DNA from: Aldehydirespirator sp965220485
GTDB lineage: Bacteria; Actinomycetota; Acidimicrobiia; Acidimicrobiales; Aldehydirespiratoraceae
NCBI GenBank assembly: GCA_965220485.1
Contig: OZ244832.1
Location: forward strand, 2,728,001-2,792,000
Length of the DNA: 64,000 nt
Reading direction: 5' to 3'
A model generated the notes under the pieces. That model was not told where the DNA came from, ran no database searches, and saw only the letters and a list, made by a program, of their open reading frames with translations. Both the position numbers and the translations under genes were made by a program. Shown in pieces: positions 16,446 through 25,923 of the stretch (positions are counted from its first letter, which is position 1; the number at the start of each line of letters is the position of its first letter).

Positions 16446-17369
16446 ATCCCGTGCCAGGCGGGTAAGGAGCATCACGACCGCGAAGCCCACTACGGCGGCG
16501 ACGGTGGCGGTCGCCCACCCCTGCGCGCCGGGCCAGGCCAGCCCGGTGCCCGACACGATCTCGTCCTGGTGGCGGCTGATCACGCCCACGCCGTTGGGCC
16601 AGGGCCACAGCACTCTCAGCGACCCGGCCATCAGCCCGACCAGCACCGCCATCACCGTGTTACGGCCCTGATCCAGCAACCATCCCAGCACCGACGAGAA
16701 CAATGCCAGACCCACCGCCGCCCCCATCACGAACACTGCCGCGTCCAGGTAGCGGACATCGGTGACGATGTTGAGCACCGCCCCGTACATCCCCAGCATC
16801 AACAGCAGGAACGCCCCGCTGATGCCGGGCAGGATCATGGCGCACACCGCCACCGCCCCCGCCCCGGCCAGCACCGGCAGCGACGGGTCGGCCACCGGGC
16901 CGGATTGCAGCCCCAGCAGGGCGAAGATGGCCGCCGCCGACACCGCCATCACCATGATCTGGCGGACGCCCCGCCACTCGAACAGCTGGCATGCCGACAC
17001 CGCCGAGGCGCCCACCAACCCGCAGAACAGGCCCGCCATCGTCTCGGGACGCTCCTCGAGCTGGGTCTCGATCACCGAGGCCAGCATCGCGATCGTGCCC
17101 AGGATTCCGGCCAGCAGCGGCACGATCAGCCACCAGTCCACGTCGCCCCGGCGCCGCCTGGCACCGCGCCAGTCGCCCCGTAGCAGCAGCCCGGCCGCGC
17201 CTGCGAGGGCCCGGATGGCGCCCAGCAGCCGCTCATAGATCCCGAGCACCACCGCGATGGTCCCGCCCGACACCCCCGGCACCACGTCGGCCGCACCCAT
17301 GGCGATACCGCGGCCCAGCCCGAGCACCAGCCGCCGCCCTGGTCCCCAACCGGCCTCCCCCCCGCTCAT
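16443..17369 (-). CDS. DUF368 membrane protein (PopT-type undecaprenyl-phosphate flippase family)
   Basis: 308 aa, about eight membrane spans. The family hallmarks GIAMGAADVVPGVSGGTIAV near the N-terminus and ILPGISGAFLLLMLGMY in the middle are both present. DUF368 proteins have been linked to recycling of undecaprenyl phosphate across the cytoplasmic membrane. ATG 17369 has AAGGGG about 7 bases upstream; a longer frame to 17498 would run through the 71-bp repeat array and is rejected. Confidence 0.85.
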   Translation of the reverse strand: MSGGEAGWGPGRRLVLGLGRGIAMGAADVVPGVSGGTIAVVLGIYERLLGAIRALAGAAGLLLRGDWRGARRRRGDVDWWLIVPLLAGILGTIAMLASVIETQLEERPETMAGLFCGLVGASAVSACQLFEWRGVRQIMVMAVSAAAIFALLGLQSGPVADPSLPVLAGAGAVAVCAMILPGISGAFLLLMLGMYGAVLNIVTDVRYLDAAVFVMGAAVGLALFSSVLGWLLDQGRNTVMAVLVGLMAGSLRVLWPWPNGVGVISRHQDEIVSGTGLAWPGAQGWATATVAAVVGFAVVMLLTRLARD

Positions 17370-17392
17370 CGGACCCCTTCCCCAAGATTGCG

Positions 17393-17550
17393 CAGGTTCT
17401 CGGTCGGGCATTGTGCCGTAGGGGCACACAATTCGCCCCAAGATTCTGGGCCCAGTGGCACCGCAGGTTCTCGGCTGGGTCTTGTGCCGTAGGGGCACAC
17501 TATTCGCCCCGAGATTCTGGGCCCGGTGGCACCGCAGGTTCTCGGCCTCG
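17393..17550. repeat. 71-bp repeat family, array A (two full copies and a partial third)
   Basis: CAGGTTCTCGG starts at 17393, 17464 and 17535, a 71-bp period. Units contain GTGCCGTAGGGGCAC (a small inverted repeat) and ATTCGCCCC-AGATTCTGGGC. The same period and related sequence occur at 21741-22226, and in reverse orientation at 24359-24490. Confidence 0.85.
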
Positions 17551-17618
17551 GTCCCATTCCCTGCTCTGCCCGGCCACGAGCCGTCTCGTCCTCGCCGGCC
17601 TCTGCGCTCTGCACGCGG

Positions 17619-18410
17619 TCAGGTCTGGGAGGCGAGGCGGCGGTTCTTGACCTTGGCCTTCAGGTAGTCGCGGTTCAGCACCGCGATGAAGTCGAGGCTG
17701 ATCTCCTTGGGACAAGCCTCGGTGCACTCACCGTGGTTGGTGCACGACCCGAAGAACGACTCCATCGTCTCCACCATCGCCTCGGCTCGACGCCACCTCT
17801 CGGGCTGGCCCTGGGGCAGCACGTTGAGATGGCCGAGCTTGGCTGCCGTGAACAGCTGGGCCGCCGAGTTGGGACAAGCCGCCACGCACGCTCCGCACCC
17901 GATGCAGGCCGCGGCGTCCATGGCGAATTCGGCCACATCCTTGGGGACCGGGATCTCGTTGGCGTCCGGGGCGGTGCCGGTGGGCGCCGATATGTAGCCG
18001 CCCGACTCGACGATCCGGTCGAAGGCCCGTCGGTCCACCATCAGGTCCTTCACCACCGGGAACGACGACGCCCGGAACGGCTCGATCACGATCTGGTCGC
18101 CGTCGTTGAACTTGCGCATGTGCAGCTGGCAGGTGGCGGTGGCCTTCTCGGGGCCGTGGGGTCTGCCGTTGATCATCACCCCGCACGTGCCGCAGATGCC
18201 CTCCCGGCAGTCGTGGGCGAACACGATGGGCTCGATGTCGTCCTCGATCAGGCGCTCGTTGACGATGTCGAGCATCTCCAGGAACGACGCGTCGGTGGGG
18301 ATCCCATGCGCGTCCACGTCCAGGAACGAGCCCGGCGCATCCGGTCCCGCCTGGCGCCAGATCCGCAGCTTCAGCCGCAAAGTGGCCCGGTGGCCGTTGC
18401 CCGCTCTCAC
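17619..18410 (-). CDS. sdhB: succinate dehydrogenase/fumarate reductase iron-sulfur subunit
   Basis: 263 aa. CREGICGTCG plus a following Cys bind the [2Fe-2S] cluster, CIGCGACVAACP the [4Fe-4S], and CTNHGECTEACP the [3Fe-4S]. It passes electrons from SdhA to quinone at the membrane anchor. The GTG at 18410 overlaps the stop of the small ORF upstream (GTGA), and GGGAG lies about 10 bases before it. Operon order is sdhC - 136-aa repeat ORF - sdhA - 60-aa ORF - sdhB. Confidence 0.92.
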   Translation of the reverse strand: MRAGNGHRATLRLKLRIWRQAGPDAPGSFLDVDAHGIPTDASFLEMLDIVNERLIEDDIEPIVFAHDCREGICGTCGVMINGRPHGPEKATATCQLHMRKFNDGDQIVIEPFRASSFPVVKDLMVDRRAFDRIVESGGYISAPTGTAPDANEIPVPKDVAEFAMDAAACIGCGACVAACPNSAAQLFTAAKLGHLNVLPQGQPERWRRAEAMVETMESFFGSCTNHGECTEACPKEISLDFIAVLNRDYLKAKVKNRRLASQT

Positions 18411-18585
18411 TGTTCGTGTCTCCCTCGGATCGACTTCACCACGGCGGCAATCGCGAGTGCAGGCAAGGCGAGGCTCGCTGCGAGCGCTGCCGAGGCCATT
18501 ATCACCCAACCCACGGCCGGCAAGGCCAAGGCCGCCAACAGGTTGGCCGCGCCAGTGCTGCCGCCTCGCTGGCGTGAGCCGGCGC

Positions 18586-18589
<4 letters not shown>
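18407..18589 (-). CDS. 60-aa hydrophobic small protein between sdhA and sdhB
   Basis: The start GTG (18589) overlaps the sdhA stop (GTGA) and its stop (18407-18409) overlaps the sdhB start (GTGA), a fully coupled small gene. The product has a short Arg/Ser-rich N-terminus, then two hydrophobic stretches (NLLAALALPAVGWVIMAS and LAASLALPALAIAAVV), ending KSIRGRHEQ, so it is probably a two-helix or hairpin membrane protein. I do not recognise a family. Location in a B-type SDH operon suggests an accessory role in complex II. Confidence 0.6.
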
Positions 18590-20504
<1,915 letters not shown>

Positions 20505-20508
<4 letters not shown>

Positions 20509-20915
20509 GCGACCACCCTCGTCGCTGTCGCTCGGGTCGTGGCCGTTCGGTCCGCTGTCGTTCGGGTCGTGGCCGTTTGGTCCGCTGTCGTTCGGGTCGT
20601 GGCCGTTCGGTCCGCTGTCGTTCGGGTCGTGGCCGTTTGGTCCGCTGTCGCTCGGGTCGTGGCCGTTCGGTCCGCTGTCGCTCGGGTCGTGGCCGTTCGG
20701 TCCGCTGTCGCTCGGGTCGTGGCCGTTCGGTCCGCTGTCGCTCGGGTCGTGGCCGTTCGGTCCGCTGTCGCTCGGGTCGTGGCCGTTTGGTCCGCTGTCG
20801 TTCGGGTCGTGGCCGTTTGGTCCGCTGTCGTTCGGGTCGTGGCCGTTTGGTCCGCTGTCGTTCGGGTCGTGGCCGTTCGGTCCGCCGTCGCGCTCGTTAT
20901 CAGCACGACGCTCAT
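20505..20915 (-). CDS. 136-aa low-complexity ORF made of 10-residue repeats, inserted in the sdh operon
   Basis: Starts with MSVVLITSA, then about 12 copies of a decapeptide of the type TADRTATTRT, and ends TRVVA. Its ATG overlaps the sdhC stop (ATGA at 20912-20915) and its stop overlaps the sdhA ATG (ATGA at 20505-20508). The 30-bp array thus keeps translation coupled on both sides. The 17-bp junction ACGCTCATGCGACCACC occurs at both ends, showing that the insert arose by duplication of the sdhC/sdhA boundary. It could be a neutral relic or a young expressed Thr/Ala/Arg-rich protein; no homologue is recognised. Confidence 0.45.
20525..20884. repeat. 30-bp tandem repeat array, twelve copies
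   Basis: The unit CTGTCGYTCGGGTCGTGGCC plus GTTYGGTCCG repeats exactly every 30 bp with only C/T variation at two positions. Being divisible by three, it keeps an open frame on both strands. Only the minus-strand frame is flanked by coupled start and stop codons. Confidence 0.93.
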
Positions 20916-21694
20916 GCGACCACCCCGCTTTGCACCATGATCGGGAAGCTGAGGTTGCCGACCAGGATCGCGCCGGCCACCACCGTCGCCAGCACCCGTC
21001 GCAGGTGGTTGAACCGCGGGTTGTTGACGCCCAGCGTCTGGAACGCAGAGGCGATGCCGTGGTAGATGTGCACCGACAGCGCCGCGTTGGCCACGATGTA
21101 GATGATCGCCACCGGGATCGACGACAGCGACTCCACCACGTTGTGGTACACGTCGCCCCGGATGTAGTTGTCGCCCAGCCACCAGCCCCAGGTCAGGTCG
21201 GCCAGGTGGAACAGCACGTACAGGCCGACGATGGGGCCGGTCCAGCGCATGGTGCGGCTGGCGAAGTTGACGGCCACGTAGTCCTGCCCGCCGGCGTAGC
21301 GCTTGTTGCCGCTCACCCAGTTGGCCCTGTCGCTGCTGCGCCGGCTCATCTCCTTGAGCGACCAGGCGCTGTGGATGTGCAGCACGAACATGGCCAGCAG
21401 GCCGATGCGCATCACCCACAGGATCAGGGTGCGGGGCACTAGGTGGCCGCCGAGGTCCCGCAGCGCCTCGGCGTACTCGTTCACCTGGGCCGGCCCTTCG
21501 TACAGGTGCAGGTTGCCGATCATGTGCACGATCACGAAGGTCAGCAACCCGGCCCCGGTGATGGCCATCATGTACTTCTTGCCGACCGCGGTCTGGTAGA
21601 TGTTCAGCGGCCAGGGAAGCTCCCGCCGGCGTCGCCTGAGCGGCGGCACCCGCTCGCTAGTGCCCGTACCGGTGGGGGTGACCGTCCGCGTCAT
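20912..21694 (-). CDS. sdhC: succinate dehydrogenase cytochrome b subunit
   Basis: 260 aa with five hydrophobic helices, matching the B-type cytochrome b558 family: QTAVGKKYMMAITGAGLLTF, VIVHMIGNLHLYEG (heme His region), VLHIHSAWSL, VLFHLADLTWGWWLG and HIYHGIASAFQTLGVN (further heme-ligand His). It anchors SdhAB and binds quinone and heme. ATG 21694 begins MTRTVTPTGTGTSE; a longer frame extends into the 71-bp repeats and is rejected. Confidence 0.9.
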   Translation of the reverse strand: MTRTVTPTGTGTSERVPPLRRRRRELPWPLNIYQTAVGKKYMMAITGAGLLTFVIVHMIGNLHLYEGPAQVNEYAEALRDLGGHLVPRTLILWVMRIGLLAMFVLHIHSAWSLKEMSRRSSDRANWVSGNKRYAGGQDYVAVNFASRTMRWTGPIVGLYVLFHLADLTWGWWLGDNYIRGDVYHNVVESLSSIPVAIIYIVANAALSVHIYHGIASAFQTLGVNNPRFNHLRRVLATVVAGAILVGNLSFPIMVQSGVVA

Positions 21695-21740
21695 CGCCCC
21701 AAACCTAGCGTCCCTGCCATCTCCCGCCGAGTCCCCACTG

Positions 21741-22226
21741 TTGGTTCTCGGCCGAGTATTGGGCTGTGAGGGTCCAGAATTCGCCCCCAGATCTTGCGTC
21801 CGTTCCTGCTGTTGGTTCTCGGCCGAGTATTGGGTCGTGAGGGTCCAGAATTCGCCCCCAGATCTTGCGTCCGTTCCTGCTGTTGGTTCTCGGCCGAGTA
21901 TTGGGTCGTGAGGGTCCAGAATTCGCCCCCAGATCTTGCGTCCGTTCCTGCTGTTGGTTCTCGGCCGAGTATTGGGCTGTGAGGGTCCAGAATTCGCCCC
22001 CAGATCTTGCGTCCGTTCCTGCTGTTGGTTCTCGGCCGAGTATTGGGCTGTGAGGGTCCAGAATTCGCCCCCAGATCTTGCGTCCGTTCCTGCTGTTGGT
22101 TCTCGGCCGAGTATTGGGTCGTGAGGGTCCAGAATTCGCCCCCAGATCTTGCGTCCGTTCCTGCTGTTGGTTCTCGGCCGAGTATTGGGCTGTGAGGGTC
22201 CAGAATTCGCCCCCAGATCTTGCGCC
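21741..22226. repeat. 71-bp repeat family, array B (seven copies)
   Basis: Near-identical units start at 21741, 21812, 21883, 21954, 22025, 22096 and 22167, each with TTCTCGGCCGAGTATTGGG (containing the 10-bp palindrome CTCGGCCGAG), GGGTCCAGAATTCGCCCCC and AGATCTTGCG. Small ORFs repeated every 71 bp are frame artefacts. The array ends a few bases before an IS630 insertion. Confidence 0.95.
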
Positions 22227-22230
22227 CGGT

Positions 22231-23340
22231 CTAGTGGTGTGTCGCGGGTTTGGTTGCGCGGTCGAGTGCGGTTCGGGCTCGTTTGACTTTGGCGATGATC
22301 TCGGCGGCTGGTTTGGTCCATTTGAGGGGCTGGGGGTCGTGGTCCCAGTGCGCGACCCAGTGGTCGATGGCGTCTTTGAGGTGGTCGACCGATGTGAACA
22401 CCTGTGTCTTGAGGGCTTTGCGGGTCAGGATCGAGAACCAGCCTTCGACGAGGTTCGCCCAGCTGGAGCTGGTGGGGGTGAAGTGCAGGTGCCAGCGCTT
22501 GCGGCGGGGGTGCGAGAGCCAGGCGCGCACGGGCTCGGACTTGTGGGCGGAGACGTTGTCCAAGATGACGTGGACGTCGAGGCCGCGGGGGGTGTGCAGG
22601 TCGATCCGCTTGAAGAACGCCAGCACGTCGGCTCCGGTGTGGCGCTTCCGGGTCTGCGTGAGGACTTCCCCGGTGGCCACGTTGAGCGCGGCGAACAGGT
22701 CGATCGTGCCGTTTCTTTTGTAGTCGCGGGTGAGGGTCCGGTCGCGGCCCGGCACCATGGGAAGCGACCGCTGGGTGCGGTCGAGGGCCTGGATCTGGGT
22801 CTTCTCGTCGAAGCTGAACACCACGGCGCGCTCGGGGGGGTCCACATACAGCCCGACCACGTCTTGGAGCTTGGCCTCGAACTGGGGGTCCGCGGACAGC
22901 TTGAACACGTCGGCGAGCCACGGGCGCAGCCCCCGCTCGCGCCACACACGGGCGACGATGTCCTTGCCGACGCCGTGGCGGGCCGCCATCTGGCGCGTCG
23001 ACCAGCACGCCGCCCCATCAGGCGGCGGCGCGCGCAGCGTGTCGGCCACGATCGCGGCCTCGGCCTCCGCGCTCAAAGAGCGCGCCGGGCCCCGGCCCGG
23101 CGCCGTGGTGCCCAGCCACCCCAGGCCGCCCCCGGCGAAGCCCCGACGCCACGCCCGCACCGTGTTGGGCGCGACGCCGGAGCGGCGGGCCGTCTCCTCA
23201 TTGGGCAGGCCCCGCGCCGCGCCCAGCAGAACCCGCGCCTGGCGCACGACCCGCACCGGCTCCGACACCGAACGCGACAGACGCTCCAGCTCCCGGCGAT
23301 CCTCATCGCTCACCGCCAGCGGCGGCGCACACATACTCAT
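22231..23340 (-). CDS. IS630-family transposase
   Basis: 369 aa. N-terminal helix-turn-helix (NEETARRSGVAPNTVRAWRR), then the DDE domain: FSFDEKTQIQA (first Asp), VILDNVSAHKS (second Asp), SSSWANLVEGWF (Glu). The protein cuts and pastes the element into TA targets. Its TAG stop is formed by the target TA plus the first base of the element. The frame is intact, so the element may be active. Confidence 0.9.
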   Translation of the reverse strand: MSMCAPPLAVSDEDRRELERLSRSVSEPVRVVRQARVLLGAARGLPNEETARRSGVAPNTVRAWRRGFAGGGLGWLGTTAPGRGPARSLSAEAEAAIVADTLRAPPPDGAACWSTRQMAARHGVGKDIVARVWRERGLRPWLADVFKLSADPQFEAKLQDVVGLYVDPPERAVVFSFDEKTQIQALDRTQRSLPMVPGRDRTLTRDYKRNGTIDLFAALNVATGEVLTQTRKRHTGADVLAFFKRIDLHTPRGLDVHVILDNVSAHKSEPVRAWLSHPRRKRWHLHFTPTSSSWANLVEGWFSILTRKALKTQVFTSVDHLKDAIDHWVAHWDHDPQPLKWTKPAAEIIAKVKRARTALDRATKPATHH

Positions 23341-23386
23341 CCCGCCACACTAACAACCCCGTAACCAAACCCACGACACACCACTA
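22232..23386 (-). mobile_element. complete IS630-family insertion sequence with TA duplication
   Basis: The left end reads TA-GTGGTGTGTCGCGGGTTTGG and the right end CCAAACCCACGACACACCAC-TA, a terminal inverted repeat of about 21 bp with one mismatch, flanked by TA duplications at 22232-22233 and 23385-23386. It abuts the stop codon of the downstream DUF559-like gene (TAG at 23384-23386), so the insertion supplied or kept that stop. Confidence 0.88.
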
Positions 23387-24310
23387 GCTGGCGAGGCGGT
23401 TGACCGGCTCGCAGAACTCAGCCACGGTGGCGCACAACTGGTTCGGATGATCCACATAGTCGCTCCAGGTGAACGTAAGCACCGTCCAGCCGTTCGCGGC
23501 CAGCGAGTTCCGGCGCCGCGGGTCTCGCTCGAACGCCTCGCTGTTCAGATGCCAGCGCTTGCTGTCGAGCTCGATGGCCAGCCGTCGACTCGGGTATGCC
23601 AGATCCACCTGAGCGATGAACTGACCGGCGCGATCGCAGATCTGGTGCTCCATCACTGGACGCTCCAGCCCGGACTCCACCAGCAGGTCAGCCACCATGC
23701 GGCTCCATGCGCTGAGCGGTACCCGAATGTCGCCGCACCGTTCATCCAAAGCCTGGCGGAAGGCGACGCAACCAGTTCGCCCCTGACGGGAGTGTGACAC
23801 CAGCACGGCGTAGAGGTCTGAGGGCCGGAGTAGTCCATCACGGAGAACGGCATCGAGGGTGCGGGTCAGTTGCTTGGGGCTGATCACGGTCGCAAGGTCG
23901 AGGACTGTGCGACCAACCCCAGTGCATGGAATGCCTTGCCGGTCCACCGGTTTGGCCAGATGCATCTGAGTCGTGCGGTGCAGCAGGGCACCCTTGATGA
24001 TCGGCTTCCGTTGCCATGGCACGACTAGTTCGACTCGATCGAGCTTGTAGTCGTCTAGGTCATGGAGTGCGGCCGCAGAGCGATGGCTGGCCAGCCCATT
24101 GCACGCCAGGCAGCCGGCGAGAAGGCGTGAGTGCGGAGTCTCCCGAAAGACGGCATGCCGGTAGACACCACGATTGGCGCGCACCCAGATACCGGCCGCT
24201 ACGCGTCGCTTGACTTGCGTATCGGTCATACCTGCGGCGAGCGCCTGCTGCCGGCTGATCAGCCCGTGCTGCTGCCTCATTCGCTCGAGGACCCGCTTCT
24301 CTCCCCACAT
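23384..24310 (-). CDS. AbiEi-like winged-helix plus DUF559 nuclease-like protein
   Basis: 308 aa. N-terminal ~50 residues (GLISRQQALAAGMTDTQVKR, then GIWVRANRGVYR) match the winged-helix domain of type IV antitoxin AbiEi-like proteins. The C-terminal ~100 residues (QVDLAYPSRRLAIELDSKRW, then RDPRRRNSLAANGWTVLTFT) match the DUF559/Vsr-like PD-(D/E)xK fold. Such solitary actinobacterial proteins are common and their role is unproven; a stress or defence function is usually assumed. No AbiEii-like toxin gene is adjacent. The IS630 insertion touches its stop codon. Confidence 0.75.
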   Translation of the reverse strand: MWGEKRVLERMRQQHGLISRQQALAAGMTDTQVKRRVAAGIWVRANRGVYRHAVFRETPHSRLLAGCLACNGLASHRSAAALHDLDDYKLDRVELVVPWQRKPIIKGALLHRTTQMHLAKPVDRQGIPCTGVGRTVLDLATVISPKQLTRTLDAVLRDGLLRPSDLYAVLVSHSRQGRTGCVAFRQALDERCGDIRVPLSAWSRMVADLLVESGLERPVMEHQICDRAGQFIAQVDLAYPSRRLAIELDSKRWHLNSEAFERDPRRRNSLAANGWTVLTFTWSDYVDHPNQLCATVAEFCEPVNRLAS

Positions 24311-24358
24311 GGGACCAGCCTAACATGAAATATAGTGAAAAATCGCTTTAGGGGCTTG

Positions 24359-24490
24359 CAGATCTTGGGGCCGGTTTTGGGCCTGTGCGGCTCATTACTC
24401 GGCCGAGAATCAGCGGATGACGCGGGCACAAGATCTTGGGGCCGGTTTTGGGCCTGTGCGGCTCATTACTCGGCCGAGAACCAGCAGAGG
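24359..24490. repeat. 71-bp repeat family, array C, reverse orientation (about 1.9 copies)
   Basis: GATCTTGGGGCCGG starts at 24361 and again at 24432, a 71-bp period. Its reverse complement (GGTTCTCGGCCGAGTAATG … CCCCAAGATCTTG) aligns to arrays A and B, including the CTCGGCCGAG palindrome. It lies between the AbiEi/DUF559 gene and a MITE. Confidence 0.85.
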
Positions 24491-24560
24491 GGAGAGCGGA
24501 CGGTGGGCGGTAGCTTCGGCGGGTGGGCGGTGACGGGCGTTTGCGGCTGCTGACGAACAC

Positions 24561-24667
24561 CTAGGTGGCTGGTGCCAAACTCCCGAAATGGAGGTTTTGC
24601 GGTCACAAAACCCCAGGTCAGCGACTTGCGAATTGTGGCAAATTGCCATTTAACACCAGCCACCTAG
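24561..24667. mobile_element. MITE copy 1 (99 bp core) with CTAG target duplication
   Basis: The element core 24565-24663 has perfect 10-bp terminal inverted repeats GTGGCTGGTG / CACCAGCCAC and is flanked by CTAG at 24561-24564 and 24664-24667. Inside are two more palindromes, GGTTTTG-CGGTCA-CAAAACC and TGGCAAATTGCCA. It encodes nothing. An identical 107-bp copy lies at 44108-44214. A CTAG (YTAR) duplication points to mobilisation by an IS5-group transposase. Confidence 0.9.
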
Positions 24668-25705
24668 TTTGTCGACCACCTGCACCAGAGCCTGGCTGCG
24701 GCGGAGCGGCGGGTTCTCGTACAGGTGATGACCTTTGACGGCGATGCCTCCGGCCTGGCGGTGGCCGACCTGCTGGCCGGGGACGCCGGCCGGGGCGTGG
24801 AGGTGAGGCTGCTGGTCGACTGCTTCGCCCTGCGCTATGTCAGCGACCGGAAGGACACCGACCCGTCGGTGCGGGACGAGGCCGCGGAGACGAAGGCGAT
24901 GTTCGACCGGCTCAGGGCCGCCGGCGTGGCCGTGACCTTCACCCAGCCCTTCGGACCGGTGAAGTTCTTCGGCTTGAGCCGCAACCACAAGAAGCTCTAC
25001 GTGGTCGACGACCACGCCTACCTCGGCGGCATCAACATCAGCGACCACAACTTCGCCTGGTGGGACTTCATGGTCCGCACCACCGACCCCGCCACCGTCG
25101 AGGCCGTGGCCGAGGACTTCGCCCGCACCGAACAAGGCGATCGCCGCTCCGTGAACACCGCTGTGCTTACCAACAGGGAGATCGAGCCCGCGTTCACCCA
25201 GCTGGTCCACGAGGCGACCGCAAGCCTCGTGCTGGCGTCGCCCTACTCCCTGGATCTGGTCATCGTCAAGCTGCTCGGACGGGCGCAGGCCACCACCAGG
25301 ACGGTGATCACCGCCCGGCAGAACAACTATCGCTGGCTGCGGGCCGCAGAGCCGTACATCTGGAGCCGCCTGGCCCGCGCCGGTGTGGAGTTGCGCACCT
25401 ATCCGGACTTCTTCCACGCCTGGTCCCTGCTGGCCGACGACGACAAGCTCCTGGGTTCCTCGAACTTCAGCCGTCACAGTTTCCGCTGCAACCAGGAGGT
25501 CTGCCTGCTGCTCACCGATACCGAGTTCATCGCCGACTTCAAGGCCCGAATGCTGGCCGACACCGGCCCTCTGGAGCCCACCGAGCGGAGCCAAACCGCT
25601 GCGGCCACTCTCGCGGGCGCGGCGGTGGCCCATTTCTACTTCCACGCCGTCATCGGCGCGGCTCAGCTCGTGGCACCTCTGGCCCCGGCGCTAGCCCGCC
25701 GGTGA
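24668..25705 (+). CDS. phospholipase D-like protein, 5' end lost at the MITE
   Basis: The frame is open from 24668 (FVDHLHQSLAAAERRVLVQV, typical pre-HKD sequence) but has a TAG immediately before it, formed by the MITE target site. The usable starts are GTG 24722 or ATG 24725 (326 aa). The first HKD motif is good (NHKKLYVVDDHAYLGG). The second is degenerate (HAWSLLADDDKLLGSSNFS, Lys replaced by Trp). Family enzymes (cardiolipin synthase/PLD-like) need both motifs. So this is probably an impaired or truncated enzyme. A short hydrophobic C-terminus follows. Confidence 0.72.
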   Translation, partial: FVDHLHQSLAAAERRVLVQVMTFDGDASGLAVADLLAGDAGRGVEVRLLVDCFALRYVSDRKDTDPSVRDEAAETKAMFDRLRAAGVAVTFTQPFGPVKFFGLSRNHKKLYVVDDHAYLGGINISDHNFAWWDFMVRTTDPATVEAVAEDFARTEQGDRRSVNTAVLTNREIEPAFTQLVHEATASLVLASPYSLDLVIVKLLGRAQATTRTVITARQNNYRWLRAAEPYIWSRLARAGVELRTYPDFFHAWSLLADDDKLLGSSNFSRHSFRCNQEVCLLLTDTEFIADFKARMLADTGPLEPTERSQTAAATLAGAAVAHFYFHAVIGAAQLVAPLAPALARR

Positions 25706-25795
25706 GTTCTGTCGCGGATTTCTGTCGGTGAGTTCTGTCGCGGATTTCTGTCGGTGAGTTCTGTCGCGGATTTCTGTCGGTGAGTTCTGTCGCTG
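25701..25795. repeat. 26-bp tandem repeat array, about 3.7 copies
   Basis: The unit GGTGAGTTCTGTCGCGGATT plus TCTGTC begins at 25701, 25727, 25753 and 25779. The first copy contains the stop codon of the PLD-like gene. Confidence 0.9.
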
Positions 25796-25867
25796 AGACC
25801 CGCAGGACCAAGACGCCCGGCGCAGCGGGTCACAGGCGTATTGCGCCCGGTCCGGCCAGATGCCAGA

Positions 25868-25888
25868 CTGATAAGCAGCGTTTATCAG
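25868..25888. promoter_or_regulatory. operator-like palindrome TGATAA-N7-TTATCA, second copy
   Basis: CTGATAA-GCAGCGT-TTATCAG has the same half-sites and 7-base spacing as the site at 7648-7666, with one extra paired base on each side. It ends 36 bases before the GTG of the Rieske-less oxygenase at 25924, similar to the 31 bases at the BMP lipoprotein gene. This links the two demethylase regions into one regulon (inference). Confidence 0.6.
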
Positions 25889-25923
25889 AACGGGAACCTA
25901 CGGGAACGACCAGGAACGACAAA

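Noticed and set aside
16333..16608. Basic repeat protein in the 16.3-kb array
   Set aside because: Unit length alternates 15/16 bp, frames are accidental, and the region overlaps the DUF368 3' end.
21741..22226. CRISPR-like array
   Set aside because: Units are contiguous 71-bp near-identical copies without unique spacers and no cas genes are nearby.
20912..23008. A 698-codon minus-strand frame including sdhC
   Set aside because: The upstream part runs through the 71-bp repeats and antisense IS630 sequence; sdhC starts at 21694.
25780..25923. N-terminal extension of the second Rieske-less subunit
   Set aside because: The extension reads through the 26-bp array edge and the operator palindrome; GTG 25924 aligns with the paralogue start.
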